DNA from: Streptomyces sp. SDr-06
Lineage (GTDB): Bacteria; Actinomycetota; Actinomycetes; Streptomycetales; Streptomycetaceae
Length of the DNA stretch: 64,000 nucleotides
Direction: 5' to 3'
Assembly (NCBI RefSeq): GCF_003324565.1
Contig: NZ_QOLA01000021.1
Span: forward strand, 62,001-126,000
The notes under the pieces are model-generated. The model ran no database searches. It had not been told where the DNA came from and saw only the letters and a list, made by a program, of their open reading frames with translations. How positions within the stretch are numbered: position 1 is the stretch's first letter; each line of letters starts with the position of its first letter. Positions 50,882 to 60,285 of the stretch are shown here, piece by piece. A program made the position numbers and the translations under genes.

Positions 50882-52108
50882 TCAGGTCGACGGAGTGATC
50901 CGGCCCCTTACCTCGCCCAGGCCCACCCGCACTCCGTGCGCCCCCGGCGCCCAGGCCGTGAGGACGACCTCGTCGCCGTCTTCGAGGAAGGTCCGCTTGC
51001 CGGTGGGCAGCTCCAGCGGCTCGGTGCCGTTCCAGGTGAGTTCGAGGAGCGAGCCCCGCTGCCCGCGCTCGGGGCCGCTGACCGTGCCCGAGCCGTACAC
51101 GTCCCCAGTCCGCAGCGACGCGCCGTTCACCGTCATGTGGGCCAGCTGCTGCGCGGCCGTCCAGTACATCGAGGCGAACGGCGGCTCGGCCACCACCGTG
51201 CCGTTGATCGACACCGTGATGCGCAGGTCGAAGCCGCCCGGGACCTCCTCGGCGGAGTCGTCCAGGTAGGGGAGGAGGGGGAAGTCGCGGGCCGGGGGAG
51301 CGACCCGGGCCGCCACCAGCGCCTCCAGCGGGGTGACCCACGCCGAGACCGAGGTCGCGAAGGACTTGCCGAGGAACGGGCCGAGCGGCACGTACTCCCA
51401 GGCCTGGATGTCCCGCGCCGACCAGTCGTTGAGGAGGAACAGGCCGAAGACGTGGTCGTCGAAGGCACCCAGTCCGACCCGCTCGCCCAGCCGCGACGGT
51501 GCGCCCACGACGAAGCCGACCTCCGCCTCGATGTCCAGCTTCACCGACGGGCCGAAGACCGGGGCCGGGTCGGCCGGCGCCTTGCGCTGGCCCTGCGGGC
51601 GGACGACCTCCGTGCCGGAGACCACGACCGTGCCGGACCGGCCGTGGTAACCGATCGGCAGGTGCTTCCAGTTGGGGGTCAGCGCCGCGCCGTCGGGGCG
51701 GAAGATCTGGCCCACGTTCGTGGCGTGGTGCTCGCTCGCGTAGAAGTCGACGTAGTCGGCGACCTCGTACGGAAGGTGCAGCTCCACCTCGGCGAGCGGG
51801 TGCAGGAGGGGCTCTATGACCGGGCGGTGGGCGGGCACGGTCACCCAGGCGGTGAGCGCCCGGCGCACATCGCGCCAGGCCGTGCGCCCCGCCGCCAGCA
51901 GGGGGTTGAGGCTCGGCCTGGCGAGGAGCGCCGCGTACGGCGAACCCAGTGCGTGCGCCGCCGCCCCCGCGTCCAGGACGTGGTCGCCGATGCGCACGCC
52001 GACCCTGCGGTCCTCGGGATGGCCCGGCGTGGAGAAGACGCCGTAGGGGAGATTGTGCGGGCCGAAGGGGTCGCCCTCGGCCAGTTCGAGCGGGCTCTGC
52101 TCGGACAT
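50882..52108 (-). CDS. Fumarylacetoacetase
   Basis: This 408-residue enzyme splits fumarylacetoacetate to fumarate and acetoacetate, the last step of tyrosine breakdown. The metal and catalytic region DFYASEHHATNVGQIFRPDG (about residues 120-139) matches FAH, with the metal-binding Asp and catalytic His in place. Further ligands sit in DIEAEVGFVVG and LLNDWSARDIQAWEYVPLGP. ATG 52108 starts the protein; a long open frame continues upstream but is not FAH-like and lies antisense to the ATP-grasp gene. Homogentisate genes are not nearby. Confidence 0.93.
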   Translation of the reverse strand: MSEQSPLELAEGDPFGPHNLPYGVFSTPGHPEDRRVGVRIGDHVLDAGAAAHALGSPYAALLARPSLNPLLAAGRTAWRDVRRALTAWVTVPAHRPVIEPLLHPLAEVELHLPYEVADYVDFYASEHHATNVGQIFRPDGAALTPNWKHLPIGYHGRSGTVVVSGTEVVRPQGQRKAPADPAPVFGPSVKLDIEAEVGFVVGAPSRLGERVGLGAFDDHVFGLFLLNDWSARDIQAWEYVPLGPFLGKSFATSVSAWVTPLEALVAARVAPPARDFPLLPYLDDSAEEVPGGFDLRITVSINGTVVAEPPFASMYWTAAQQLAHMTVNGASLRTGDVYGSGTVSGPERGQRGSLLELTWNGTEPLELPTGKRTFLEDGDEVVLTAWAPGAHGVRVGLGEVRGRITPST

Positions 52109-52315
52109 CGGTGCCTGCCTCGCTTTCCACGGGTGTGGGTCACACGTTACGTCGGCGGTGCGCGGGGCGGCAGTGCCTAAAGAGTTCGCAATGTCCGGAA
52201 ATTCCGTCTCCGGAAGCGGCGGTTCCCCCTTAGCGTCTCTGTCCGGGGCACGCCCGGCGAGGGGGTCGCGCGTCCCTGCGGGGCTGTGGGGGCTCTCTGT
52301 CCCGAGGGGGAACTG

Positions 52316-53566
52316 GTGTCGGGCAGTAACGTGCTGTTCAGGGCGGACCGGGACGTACCGGGACTGATCGTCAAGTTCGGGAACTATCCGTTGCACCACG
52401 GCGGGGTCGGCGCCATCCGCAGTCTGGGCAGACTCGGGGTGCCGATGTACGCGATCACCGAGGACCGCTGGACCCCCGCGGCCCAGTCCCGCTACCTGGA
52501 GCGGGCGTTTCCCTGGCCGACGACCGGCGTCGAGGACCCGGCCGTGCTGGTGGAGGGGCTGCTCGGGATCGGTCGGCGGATCGGCCGCCCCGCCGTGCTG
52601 ATCCCCACCGACGAAGAGGCCGCGGTGCTGATCGCCGAGCACCAGAAGGAGCTCGCCGAACACTTCCTCTTCCCGCCCGTGGCCCCGGACCTGCCCCGGC
52701 GCCTGGCCAGCAAGCAGGGGCTGCACGAGCTGTGCGTGGAGCACGGGGTGCCGTCCCCGGCGGCCGCCTTTCCCGAGACGTACGCCGATGTCGAGGACTT
52801 CGCACGGCACGCCCGCTTCCCGGTGGTGGCCAAGAACCGGGAGGCCTTCGTGCGGCGGCGCAGTCCCGCCGTCCCCGGCACCACCCGGATCGAAAGCCGC
52901 GCGCACCTGCTCGCGCTGGCCCGCGGCTGGGGGGCGAGCCCCGGGGTGATCCTCCAGGAGTACCTGCCGCGCGAGCAGGCCGAGGACTGGATCGTGCACG
53001 CCTACTTCGACGAACACTCCACCCCGCTCGCGCTGTTCACCGGAGTGAAGGTGCGCTCCTGGCCCCCGCACGCCGGGATGACGGCCAACGCGTACGTCGT
53101 CGACAACCCCGAACTGGCCGCGCTTGCCGAGCAGTTCGTCAAACGCATCGGCTTCACCGGCATCGTCGACCTCGACCTGCGCTTCGACCGGCGCGACGGG
53201 CGCTACAAGCTCCTGGACTTCAACCCGAGGATGGGCGCGCAGTTCCGCCTCTTCGAGAGCGAGTCCGGCGTCGACGTGATCCGCGCCCAGCACCTGCACC
53301 TCACCGGCCGACGGGTCCCGGAGGGTGAACAGCCCGCGGGGCGCCGCTACGTGGTCGAGAACATCGACCTGCCCGCGCTGCTCGCCTACCGGCGCAGCGG
53401 CTACACCACACCCCACGCGCCCGAGCGCCCGACCGGTACCGAACTCGCCTGGGTCGCGGGGGACGATCTCAGACCCTTCTTCACGATGATGGCCCGCTTC
53501 GTCCGTCCGGGGGCGCAGCACCTGTACCGGCTCTGGCGGAGCTCCCGCCGTGCCGTGACGAAGTAA
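52316..53566 (+). CDS. ATP-grasp carboxylate-amine ligase-like protein
   Basis: This 416-residue protein has the ATP-grasp layout. An N-terminal Rossmann-like part (GGVGAIRSLGRLGVPMYAIT) is followed by the ATP-binding lid with FPVVAKNREAF and VILQEYLPREQAEDWIVHAY, and by LLDFNPRMGAQFRLFESESG with the metal-binding Asp, Asn and Glu-type ligands. Enzymes of this type join a carboxylate to an amine through an acyl phosphate. The substrates are unknown. GTG 52316 follows GAGGGGGAACTG. A flavoprotein gene follows 89 bp later on the same strand, and they may act together. Confidence 0.85.
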   Translation: MSGSNVLFRADRDVPGLIVKFGNYPLHHGGVGAIRSLGRLGVPMYAITEDRWTPAAQSRYLERAFPWPTTGVEDPAVLVEGLLGIGRRIGRPAVLIPTDEEAAVLIAEHQKELAEHFLFPPVAPDLPRRLASKQGLHELCVEHGVPSPAAAFPETYADVEDFARHARFPVVAKNREAFVRRRSPAVPGTTRIESRAHLLALARGWGASPGVILQEYLPREQAEDWIVHAYFDEHSTPLALFTGVKVRSWPPHAGMTANAYVVDNPELAALAEQFVKRIGFTGIVDLDLRFDRRDGRYKLLDFNPRMGAQFRLFESESGVDVIRAQHLHLTGRRVPEGEQPAGRRYVVENIDLPALLAYRRSGYTTPHAPERPTGTELAWVAGDDLRPFFTMMARFVRPGAQHLYRLWRSSRRAVTK

Positions 53567-53655
53567 CCCGACGCAATGTCGCGCCGAACCCCTTGATCCG
53601 TGCGGCGGTCGCCGTCGCGACAGGGGTGAGTCGTTTTCCTGGAAGGGGTCCCTGA

Positions 53656-54861
53656 GTGAGCACTTCGACACGTCCGGTGGCGGTCATCGGCGCGGGGCCG
53701 TTCGGCCTGTCCGCCGCCGCCCATCTGCGCGCCCGGGGCATACCCGTCCGCGTCTTCGGCTCGCTGATGGTGAGCTGGCGGGAGCACATGCCGGCCGGCA
53801 TGGTCCTCAAGTCGACGCCGGCCGCCTCCAGCATCGACGCGCCCCAGCCCGGACACGGCCTGCTCGACTTCTGTGCGGACACCGGGACCCGGCGGCTCGA
53901 ATCGGACTGGGACCTCATCCCGGTGGAGACCTTCTCGGCGTACGGACAGTGGTTCGCCGACCAGCTCTTCCCCGACCTGGAGCAGGTCAGGGTGGTCGAG
54001 GTGGACCGGGTGCCCGGCGGGGGCTTCGCCCTGAAGCTGGACTCCGGCGAGAGCTTCGAGGCGCGGGCCGTAGTGGTGGCGACCGGGCTTTCGGGCCTGG
54101 CCCGGCTGCCGCGCGAACTGGCCGCTGCCGTGCCGGACGGCCCCTCGGCGACGGGCCCCGTCTCGCACGCCGCCCAGCACCACGACCTGTCCGGCTTCGC
54201 CGGGCGCGAGGTGCTGGTGATCGGGGCCGGTCAGTCCGCCCTGGAGAACGCGGTGCTGATGGCCGAGGCGGGGGCGAGCGTACGGGTCGTGGCGCGCGGG
54301 GCGGGGGCGGTGCGCTTCGGCGCGGCCCCCGACCAGCAACCCCGCTTCAGCCCCAACTCGCCCTTCGGCAGGGCCTGGTCGCTGTACGCCTTCTCGTACC
54401 ACGCGACCCACTTCCGCCACCTGCCCGCGCCCGCCCGGCACTATCTGGTCCGCAACGTGCTGGGCCCGCTGGGCGCGTGGTGGCTGCGGGACCGCTTCAC
54501 GGGGCGGGTCGCGGTGACCGAGGGGCGCCGGATCGTCCGGGCCCGGGTCGAGGACGGCCGGCCCGTGCTCACCCTCAGCGGGGGTACGGGGGCGCAGCGG
54601 GAGCTGTCGGCGGACCATGTGATGGCGGCGACGGGCTACCGCATGGACGTGGCCGCCCTCGACTTCCTGGGGCACGGGCTGCGCACCCAGCTGTCCACGT
54701 CCCGGGGGGCGCCGGTCCTGGACGCGGGCTACCAGTCCACCGTCCCCGGGCTGTACTTCACGGGGTTGCCCGCGGCGTCGTCCTTCGGGCCGGTGATGCG
54801 GTTCGTCTGCGGCACGGAGTACGCGTCGCCGCGGCTGGCCGCCTCGGTGGCGGCGGGCTGA
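53656..54861 (+). CDS. FAD/NAD(P)-dependent oxidoreductase paired with the ATP-grasp gene
   Basis: This 401-residue flavoprotein has two dinucleotide-binding motifs: VAVIGAGPFGLSAAAHL at the N-terminus and VLVIGAGQSALENAVLMAEA near residue 190. This is the layout of flavin-containing and N-hydroxylating monooxygenases. A third hallmark, ATGYR, lies near residue 325. The substrate is unknown. GTG 53656 follows GGAAGGGGTCCCTGA. With the ATP-grasp gene it may modify a small amide or peptide; no other pathway genes are beside it. Confidence 0.85.
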   Translation: MSTSTRPVAVIGAGPFGLSAAAHLRARGIPVRVFGSLMVSWREHMPAGMVLKSTPAASSIDAPQPGHGLLDFCADTGTRRLESDWDLIPVETFSAYGQWFADQLFPDLEQVRVVEVDRVPGGGFALKLDSGESFEARAVVVATGLSGLARLPRELAAAVPDGPSATGPVSHAAQHHDLSGFAGREVLVIGAGQSALENAVLMAEAGASVRVVARGAGAVRFGAAPDQQPRFSPNSPFGRAWSLYAFSYHATHFRHLPAPARHYLVRNVLGPLGAWWLRDRFTGRVAVTEGRRIVRARVEDGRPVLTLSGGTGAQRELSADHVMAATGYRMDVAALDFLGHGLRTQLSTSRGAPVLDAGYQSTVPGLYFTGLPAASSFGPVMRFVCGTEYASPRLAASVAAG

Positions 54862-54864
54862 GCA

Positions 54865-54974
54865 CCTGGGGGCTCCGCCCCCAGACCCCCGTTCGCGCCT
54901 TAAGGGCGCTCGTCCTCAAACTCCCCCAAGGCCTTAAGGGCCAGGGGGGACCCCCATGACGGGCTGAGGTTGCC
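54865..54974 (+). repeat. Dispersed repeat, copy 2 of a 107-110 bp pair
   Basis: It matches 48561-48667 closely, beginning CCTGGGGGCTCCGCCCCC, with AAGGCCTTAAGGGCC inside and ending CATGACGGGCTGAGG. It begins 4 bp after the flavoprotein stop. The remaining bases up to the next gene at 55004 show nothing clear. Confidence 0.85.
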
Positions 54975-55003
54975 CGTACCGGCCAGCACCGGTGCTGTCA
55001 GGC

Positions 55004-57004
55004 TCAGCCCGTTTCTCGGGGGATTCGGCGTTCCCACGTGCGGTGGAACACCACCTCGTCCCCCTCCCGGCACACCACCTCGTCCGACGTCACGAAATCC
55101 GCCGCGTCACACGTGATCGACGACCGCGTGTCGATCGTCACGTCCCACCCCAACTCCGGCCGGTGCAGCCGCAGATGCCAGTCGGAGCGGGTCCGGGCGG
55201 ACAGCGGGTCGTCCGACTGGATCGTGTACGTCTCCTTCGCGTCCTCCGTGAATTCGAGCCCGTCCGGATAGACCCGCGTACCGCCGTAGCGCGGGTCGAC
55301 CTCCAGGCGCCACTCGCCCTTCGCCACGTCGCGGACGACGAGCCGTTCGGGTCGGGGCTCGTCCAGCGGGGCGGGGAAGGAGACCCCGAGCGGCTCGGAC
55401 TGCTCGGGGTCGGCGAACGCGATCGTGTCGTCCGACGTGCGCTCCCGCAGGGGCAGTTGGAGGAAGGAGCCGGCCGGATCGAGGGTGAAGCCCACCGAGT
55501 CGGCCTGCGGCCAGATCCACGGCCAGTACGCGGAGGAGACCGCGAGCCGGATGCGGTGGCCGGGCGGGAAGGAGTGGCCGATGCCGTTGAGGGCGAAGGT
55601 CACCTCTTCCGTCGCGCCCAGGGGCCAGGCCGCCGCGCGGTCCCTGCCGTGGCGGGCGGCCAGGTTGAGCACGCCGCGCGTGACCAGTGTGGAGGAGCCG
55701 TCCGGGGCCACGTCGCAGAGCCGGGCGACGGCCTGTCCGAACGGCACGTCCATGCGCAGCCGCAGGGTGACCCGGGGGCGGCCCAGGACGTCGAGGGGGC
55801 CCGCGTCCGCCGGCACCGGGAAGTCGAAGGCCGCCGAGTGGGCGTCCTCGGCGCGCTGGTCCGGAGGGAGGTCGCCGTCGTTCCCGAAGGGGAAGAAGCG
55901 GCCCGCGTCCAGGCCGGTGTGCTGCGGCGAGCGCACCCGTACGGGCGGGCCCTGGAGCGCGTACGAGACCGGGGTGACGTGCGGGGAGGGCCAGGCGGGG
56001 TCGCCGACCCAGCGGCCCGGGAGTTCCGCGTAGACCGTGGCGGGCGGGTGGGACTCGCTGATCCAGGAGCGCAGGAGCGGCTCCTTCATCACGCCCGTCT
56101 CCTCGCCCTTGAGGTGGTGGTCCCACCAGCGCAGGGTCTCCTGGAGGAAGCCGATCGCGGGGCCGGGGGGCAGCCCGCGGTCCGGGTACTGGTGGGACCA
56201 GGGGCCGATCAGGCCGCGCACCCGGTCGGCGGGCAGGTGCTCGACCAGCCTGAGGACCGTGTCCCGGTAGGGGTCGTGCCAGCCGCCCACGGCGAGGACG
56301 GCCGCGTCGATCGCGGCGTAGTCCTCGCAGACGCTGCCGTGCTTCCAGTAGGCGTCCCGGGTCTGGTGGGCGAGCCAGGTGTGGATGAACGGGCGTACCG
56401 CTTCGAGGCGTTCAAGCCACATTTCCCGCCATTTTTCCCCGACGAACAGGGGGTCCGGCGGGCGGGAGACGAAGGCGAGCATGGTCGCCGCCCAGGCGTG
56501 CATGTCCACGGCGAGCACCGAACCACCCATGTAGTGGACGTCGTTGTCGTAGCGGTCGTCGGTCGAGCAGACCGTGACGACGGCCTTGAGCGGCTCGGGG
56601 GCGAGGGCGGCGATCTGGAGGCTGTTGAAGCCGCCCCAGGAGATGCCGAACATGCCCACCTTCCCCGTGCACCAGGGCTGCTGGGCGAGCCAGTTGACGA
56701 CCGCGACACCGTCGGCGAGCTCCGTCGCGTCGTACTCGTCGCCCGGCAGCCCCTCGGAGCAGCCGTGCCCGCGCACGTCCACGCGTACCGAGGCGTAGCC
56801 GTGCCCGGCGTACCAGGGGTGGCGCTGCCAGTCGCGCGGCGCCGTCCAGTCGGTCAGGCGGTACGGGAGGTATTCGAGCAGCGCGGGGACGGGCTCCTCG
56901 GTGACCGGGCGCCAGACGCGCGCGTAGAGCAGCGTGCCGTCGGGCAGCGGGATCCGGACATCCTCGCGCTGCGTCTCGTACGGGAACTCGGTGCGGATGT
57001 GCAT
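55004..57004 (-). CDS. CocE/NonD-family hydrolase (X-prolyl dipeptidyl-peptidase-like)
   Basis: This 666-residue protein has an alpha/beta-hydrolase domain with nucleophile motif GISWGG (Ser about 122), DVRGHGCSEG upstream and GPWSHQYPD with the likely His. A C-terminal jelly-roll domain (from about residue 370, IRLAVSSAYWPWIWPQ) matches X-Pro dipeptidyl-peptidase C-domains. No signal peptide is seen, so it is probably cytoplasmic. A POT-type peptide transporter gene ends 10 bp upstream on the same strand. The pair suggests peptide uptake followed by cleavage of X-Pro bonds or acylated peptides; ester hydrolysis is the alternative. Confidence 0.87.
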   Translation of the reverse strand: MHIRTEFPYETQREDVRIPLPDGTLLYARVWRPVTEEPVPALLEYLPYRLTDWTAPRDWQRHPWYAGHGYASVRVDVRGHGCSEGLPGDEYDATELADGVAVVNWLAQQPWCTGKVGMFGISWGGFNSLQIAALAPEPLKAVVTVCSTDDRYDNDVHYMGGSVLAVDMHAWAATMLAFVSRPPDPLFVGEKWREMWLERLEAVRPFIHTWLAHQTRDAYWKHGSVCEDYAAIDAAVLAVGGWHDPYRDTVLRLVEHLPADRVRGLIGPWSHQYPDRGLPPGPAIGFLQETLRWWDHHLKGEETGVMKEPLLRSWISESHPPATVYAELPGRWVGDPAWPSPHVTPVSYALQGPPVRVRSPQHTGLDAGRFFPFGNDGDLPPDQRAEDAHSAAFDFPVPADAGPLDVLGRPRVTLRLRMDVPFGQAVARLCDVAPDGSSTLVTRGVLNLAARHGRDRAAAWPLGATEEVTFALNGIGHSFPPGHRIRLAVSSAYWPWIWPQADSVGFTLDPAGSFLQLPLRERTSDDTIAFADPEQSEPLGVSFPAPLDEPRPERLVVRDVAKGEWRLEVDPRYGGTRVYPDGLEFTEDAKETYTIQSDDPLSARTRSDWHLRLHRPELGWDVTIDTRSSITCDAADFVTSDEVVCREGDEVVFHRTWERRIPRETG

Positions 57005-57014
57005 GGCGGCGACC

Positions 57015-58514
57015 TCAGTGGACGGGGTGCATGGTGCGCTTGAGCCAGGGGGCGGCGAGGATCACGGCGACGCCGACGGCCACCGCGACGGCGCCGTTCA
57101 CACCGAAGTAGGCGGCGTTGGAGACCTTTCCGTACACCTTCACGGTCTGGGCCTGGATGCCGTTGGCGAGCGCGAGGGAGAGGAACCAGAGCGACATCGT
57201 CTGGCTGGCGAAGGCCTTCGGGGCGAGCTTGGTGGTGGCCGACATGCCGGAGGTTTCGAGCAGGATGTCGCCAAGTCCGAGCAGCAGGTACGAGCCGACG
57301 ATCCACCAGGCCGCCATCTTGTACGCGGCGCCGCCGTGCCCGGCGGTCGGCACCACCATCAGCAGGAAGGAGAGCCCGCCCAGGATCACCCCGAAGGCGA
57401 TCTTGTTGGAGGCGTGCGGCTGGCGCGGCCCCATGCGGGCCCACACGGCGGCCACCACCGGCGCGAGCGCCACCTCGAACGCGCCGAGCGCGGAGGCGTA
57501 CCAGCCTGCCGGGAAGTGGAAGCCGAGGAGAGTGGTCTCGGCGTTGGTGGAGGCCAGCAGCATCATCGTCGAGTACGCCTGGAACAGGATGAAGTTGAAG
57601 GCCACCGAGGCCAGGAACAGCACCACGTAGGGCCGCAGACGGCCGCGTTCCTCGGGGGTGACGCGGGGGCTCGCGAACATCACCGCGAAGTAGACGACCG
57701 GCGCGATCACCGAGATCAGGGTCAGCAGGTCGACGAAGCGGCTCATCGTCAGCCAGCCGCCCAGCGCCAGCAGCACGGCGAGCGCCGCGACGATCAGAGC
57801 GCCGAGCACCATGAGCCGGACCGCGCGGCGCATGCCCTCGGGCGGCAGCGCGAACTCGGCCGCGTGCCTGCGTCCGGCCAGGTGGCGCCGGCCCAGGACG
57901 TACTGGATCAGGCCGAAGGTCATGCCGACGGCGGCCGCGGAGAAGCCCCAGTGCCAGCCCTTGTGGTCGCCGAGCCAGCCGGTGATCAGCGGCCCGAGGA
58001 AGGCGCCGATGTTGATGCCCATGTAGTAGAGCGCGAATCCGGCGTCGCGCCGCTGGTCGTCGGTGCGGTAGAGCTTGCCGACCATGGAGGCGACATTGGG
58101 CTTGAGCAGGCCGGTGCCCGCGCTGATCAGGCCGAGCCCGGCCCAGGTCGTCGCCGGGGCGGGCACGGCCATCGCGTAGTGGCCGCAGGCGATGAGGACG
58201 CCGCCGTACAGGACCGCGCGGTAGGAGCCGAGGATGCGGTCGGCGAGCCAGCCGCCGGCCACCGAGACCAGGTAGACGAGGGTGCCGTAGGCGGCCGAGA
58301 CGGAGGCGGCGGTGCCCGCGTCCATGCCCATGCCGTCGTGCGCGACGGAGTCGGCGAAGTACAGGACGAGGATCGCCTGCATGCCGAGGAACGAGAAGCG
58401 TTCCCAGACCTCCAGGCCGGACAGGGTGAGCAGCCCGCGGGGCTGACCGAAAAAGGCGTGGTCGTCCTGCGGGGGCGGCTGCTCGGCGGCCGGATCGCCG
58501 GGGGTGGCGGTCAT
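57015..58514 (-). CDS. POT/PTR2-family proton-dependent peptide transporter
   Basis: This protein of about 499 residues is a 12-14 helix MFS-type di/tripeptide:proton symporter. GLEVWERFSFLGMQAILVLY near the start matches the ExxERxxYxG-type helix 1 motif, and GGWLADRILGSYRAVLYGG and GTGLLKPNVASMVGKLY are PTR2 hallmarks. ATG 58514 is used here. TTG 58526 would add four residues and has a better ribosome site (AGGAG, 8 nt upstream). It is probably co-transcribed with the CocE-type hydrolase gene 10 bp downstream. Confidence 0.9.
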   Translation of the reverse strand: MTATPGDPAAEQPPPQDDHAFFGQPRGLLTLSGLEVWERFSFLGMQAILVLYFADSVAHDGMGMDAGTAASVSAAYGTLVYLVSVAGGWLADRILGSYRAVLYGGVLIACGHYAMAVPAPATTWAGLGLISAGTGLLKPNVASMVGKLYRTDDQRRDAGFALYYMGINIGAFLGPLITGWLGDHKGWHWGFSAAAVGMTFGLIQYVLGRRHLAGRRHAAEFALPPEGMRRAVRLMVLGALIVAALAVLLALGGWLTMSRFVDLLTLISVIAPVVYFAVMFASPRVTPEERGRLRPYVVLFLASVAFNFILFQAYSTMMLLASTNAETTLLGFHFPAGWYASALGAFEVALAPVVAAVWARMGPRQPHASNKIAFGVILGGLSFLLMVVPTAGHGGAAYKMAAWWIVGSYLLLGLGDILLETSGMSATTKLAPKAFASQTMSLWFLSLALANGIQAQTVKVYGKVSNAAYFGVNGAVAVAVGVAVILAAPWLKRTMHPVH

Positions 58515-58704
58515 CGTTCCGGACAAAAGACCCACTCCTGATCGTATGAGCTGATCAAGAACATACCGGGGTCCAAGGGACTGCGCGCGAGGGGTGACGG
58601 GAAGGCGCCCACGGTGATCGAACAGCGACCCGATACGCTGACTTGAGTGAAGGCAGCGACACATCGACAATCCGTGTGATCGTCAGCAGACAGGAGTACC
58701 CCTC

Positions 58705-59715
58705 GTGACCGTCGTCGGGCCGTTCGGGCTGAGCGTGCGGGACCAGGCACTTGAAGCCGATGTCCAGACCGGATTGGCGGCTGTCGAGGCGGGACTGCTC
58801 GATGCCACCAAGAGCGAGGTCCCGTTCATCACGGAGGCCGCGCAGCACCTCATCCGCGCAGGTGGCAAGCGATTCCGCCCGCTGATCGTGATGCTGGCCG
58901 CCCAGTTCGGGGATCCGTACGCGCCGGGCGTCGTGCCCTCCGCGGTGGTCGTCGAGCTCACGCACCTCGCGACGCTGTACCACGACGACGTGATGGACGA
59001 GGCCGACGTGCGGCGCGGTGTGGACAGCGCCAACGCCCGCTGGGGCAACTCCGTCGCGGTCCTCACGGGTGATTTTCTCTTCGCGCGCGCCTCGCACATA
59101 CTGGCGGATCTGGGCCCCGAGGCCGTACGCATTCAGGCCGAGGCGTTCGAACGGCTGGTTACCGGTCAGATCCTGGAGACCGCGGGCCCCCGGGACGGGC
59201 GCGACCCGGTCGACCACTACCTTGACGTGCTTTCCGGCAAGACCGGCTCGCTGGTCGCGGTCTCCGGCCGGTTCGGCGCGATGATGTCCGGCGCCGACGA
59301 GTCGGTCGTCGACATCCTCACGCAGTACGGCGAGCGCCTGGGCACCGCCTTCCAGCTCGCCGACGACGTCCTGGACATCGCCAGCGACTCGCACGAGTCC
59401 GGCAAGACCCCGGGCACCGACCTGCGCGAGGGCATCCCGACGCTGCCCGTCCTGCACCTGCGGGCGCGGGCCGCCCGGGACGGCCGTCCGGAGGACCTGG
59501 AGCTCGTGGCGCTGCTCGACGGCGACCTCAGCGACGACGCCCGGCACGCCGAGGTGCTGCGCCGGCTGCGCGTCCACCCGGCCCTGGAGCAGGCGCGCAG
59601 GGACACCGTGCGGTACGCGGAGGAGGCGAGGGCCACGCTGGCGCCGCTGCCCTCCGGGTACGCGAAGTCCGCGCTCGAAGAGCTCTGCGACGCGGTCGTC
59701 CACCGCGCGGGCTGA
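58705..59715 (+). CDS. Long-chain polyprenyl diphosphate synthase
   Basis: This 336-residue trans-prenyltransferase extends an allylic diphosphate with isopentenyl diphosphate. The first Asp-rich motif is DDVMD (94-98) and the second DDVLD (about 219-223); GGKRFRPL and GKTGSL are also conserved. Ala at the fifth position before the first motif, with no large aromatic there, fits a long-chain product such as the nonaprenyl tail of menaquinone. GTG 58705 follows AGGAG. The role in menaquinone side-chain synthesis is inferred from family and neighbourhood. Confidence 0.9.
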   Translation: MTVVGPFGLSVRDQALEADVQTGLAAVEAGLLDATKSEVPFITEAAQHLIRAGGKRFRPLIVMLAAQFGDPYAPGVVPSAVVVELTHLATLYHDDVMDEADVRRGVDSANARWGNSVAVLTGDFLFARASHILADLGPEAVRIQAEAFERLVTGQILETAGPRDGRDPVDHYLDVLSGKTGSLVAVSGRFGAMMSGADESVVDILTQYGERLGTAFQLADDVLDIASDSHESGKTPGTDLREGIPTLPVLHLRARAARDGRPEDLELVALLDGDLSDDARHAEVLRRLRVHPALEQARRDTVRYAEEARATLAPLPSGYAKSALEELCDAVVHRAG

Positions 59716-59718
59716 CCG

Positions 59719-59738
59719 GCGCCGGCCCCCGGCCGGCG
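59719..59738. terminator. Hairpin between polyprenyl synthase and lipoprotein genes
   Basis: CGCCGGCC (59720-59727) pairs with GGCCGGCG (59731-59738) around CCC. It fills the gap between the two convergent genes. Confidence 0.6.
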
Positions 59739-59739
59739 G

Positions 59740-60285
59740 TCAGTAGCCCGAGCCGCCGCCCGAGGTGGTGCCGGTGGCCCCGCTCGCGGCCTTGGCGCCG
59801 GTGGGCGTCGCCGCGAACCAGATGCCGCCCACACCCTGGCCGTAGGCCTCGTGCGGCTGGTCGTCCTGGGCGTACCGGTAGAGCGGCCATCCCGCGAGGG
59901 TCAGCTGCTTGCTGCCGTCGGTCCGGGTGACCGTGCCGACCAGCGACTTGTCGATGCCCTTCACCGTGACCCTGCCGGTCGCGGGGGCGGGCGGCCACTG
60001 GGTGGCGCAGGCCCCGTAGCAGTTCGACCTGGGCACCGGCTGTGCGGTGTCCTTGTCGAAGCGGTAGAGCACGAACCCCTTGCCGTCGACCACCACGGTG
60101 CCGACCTTGTCGACCTTGGCGGTGGAGAGGGTGTCGGCGGACGGCGGGGCCGAGCTGTTGACGGAACTTCCGGTGGGCGGGCTGGGGGTGGAGGAGCCGG
60201 ATCCACTGCCGCAGCCGCTGACGGCGAGCGCGATGACGAAGGCTCCGGCCGTCGCTCCCACCGCGAACCGCTGAGTCCTGAGCAT
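59740..60285 (-). CDS. Secreted lipoprotein with repeat motif (COG4315 type)
   Basis: This 181-residue protein starts with a lipoprotein signal (FVIALAVSGCGSGSGS, Cys about residue 25) and a Ser/Pro-rich linker. Two repeats of the COG4315 type follow: GKGFVLYRFDKDTAQPVPRS with NCYGACATQWPP, and later TLAGWPLYRYAQDDQPHEAY with GVGGIWFA. The CxxxC and Trp positions are conserved in this family, whose function is unknown. It ends with a Gly/Ser/Thr tail. ATG 60285 has GAAGGGGGATCGCC upstream. Confidence 0.85.
   Translation of the reverse strand: MLRTQRFAVGATAGAFVIALAVSGCGSGSGSSTPSPPTGSSVNSSAPPSADTLSTAKVDKVGTVVVDGKGFVLYRFDKDTAQPVPRSNCYGACATQWPPAPATGRVTVKGIDKSLVGTVTRTDGSKQLTLAGWPLYRYAQDDQPHEAYGQGVGGIWFAATPTGAKAASGATGTTSGGGSGY

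Noticed and set aside
50882..53671. Open frame of 929 codons on the minus strand
   Set aside because: Only 50882-52108 (fumarylacetoacetase) is protein-like. The rest is antisense to the ATP-grasp gene and is open because of high GC at third positions.
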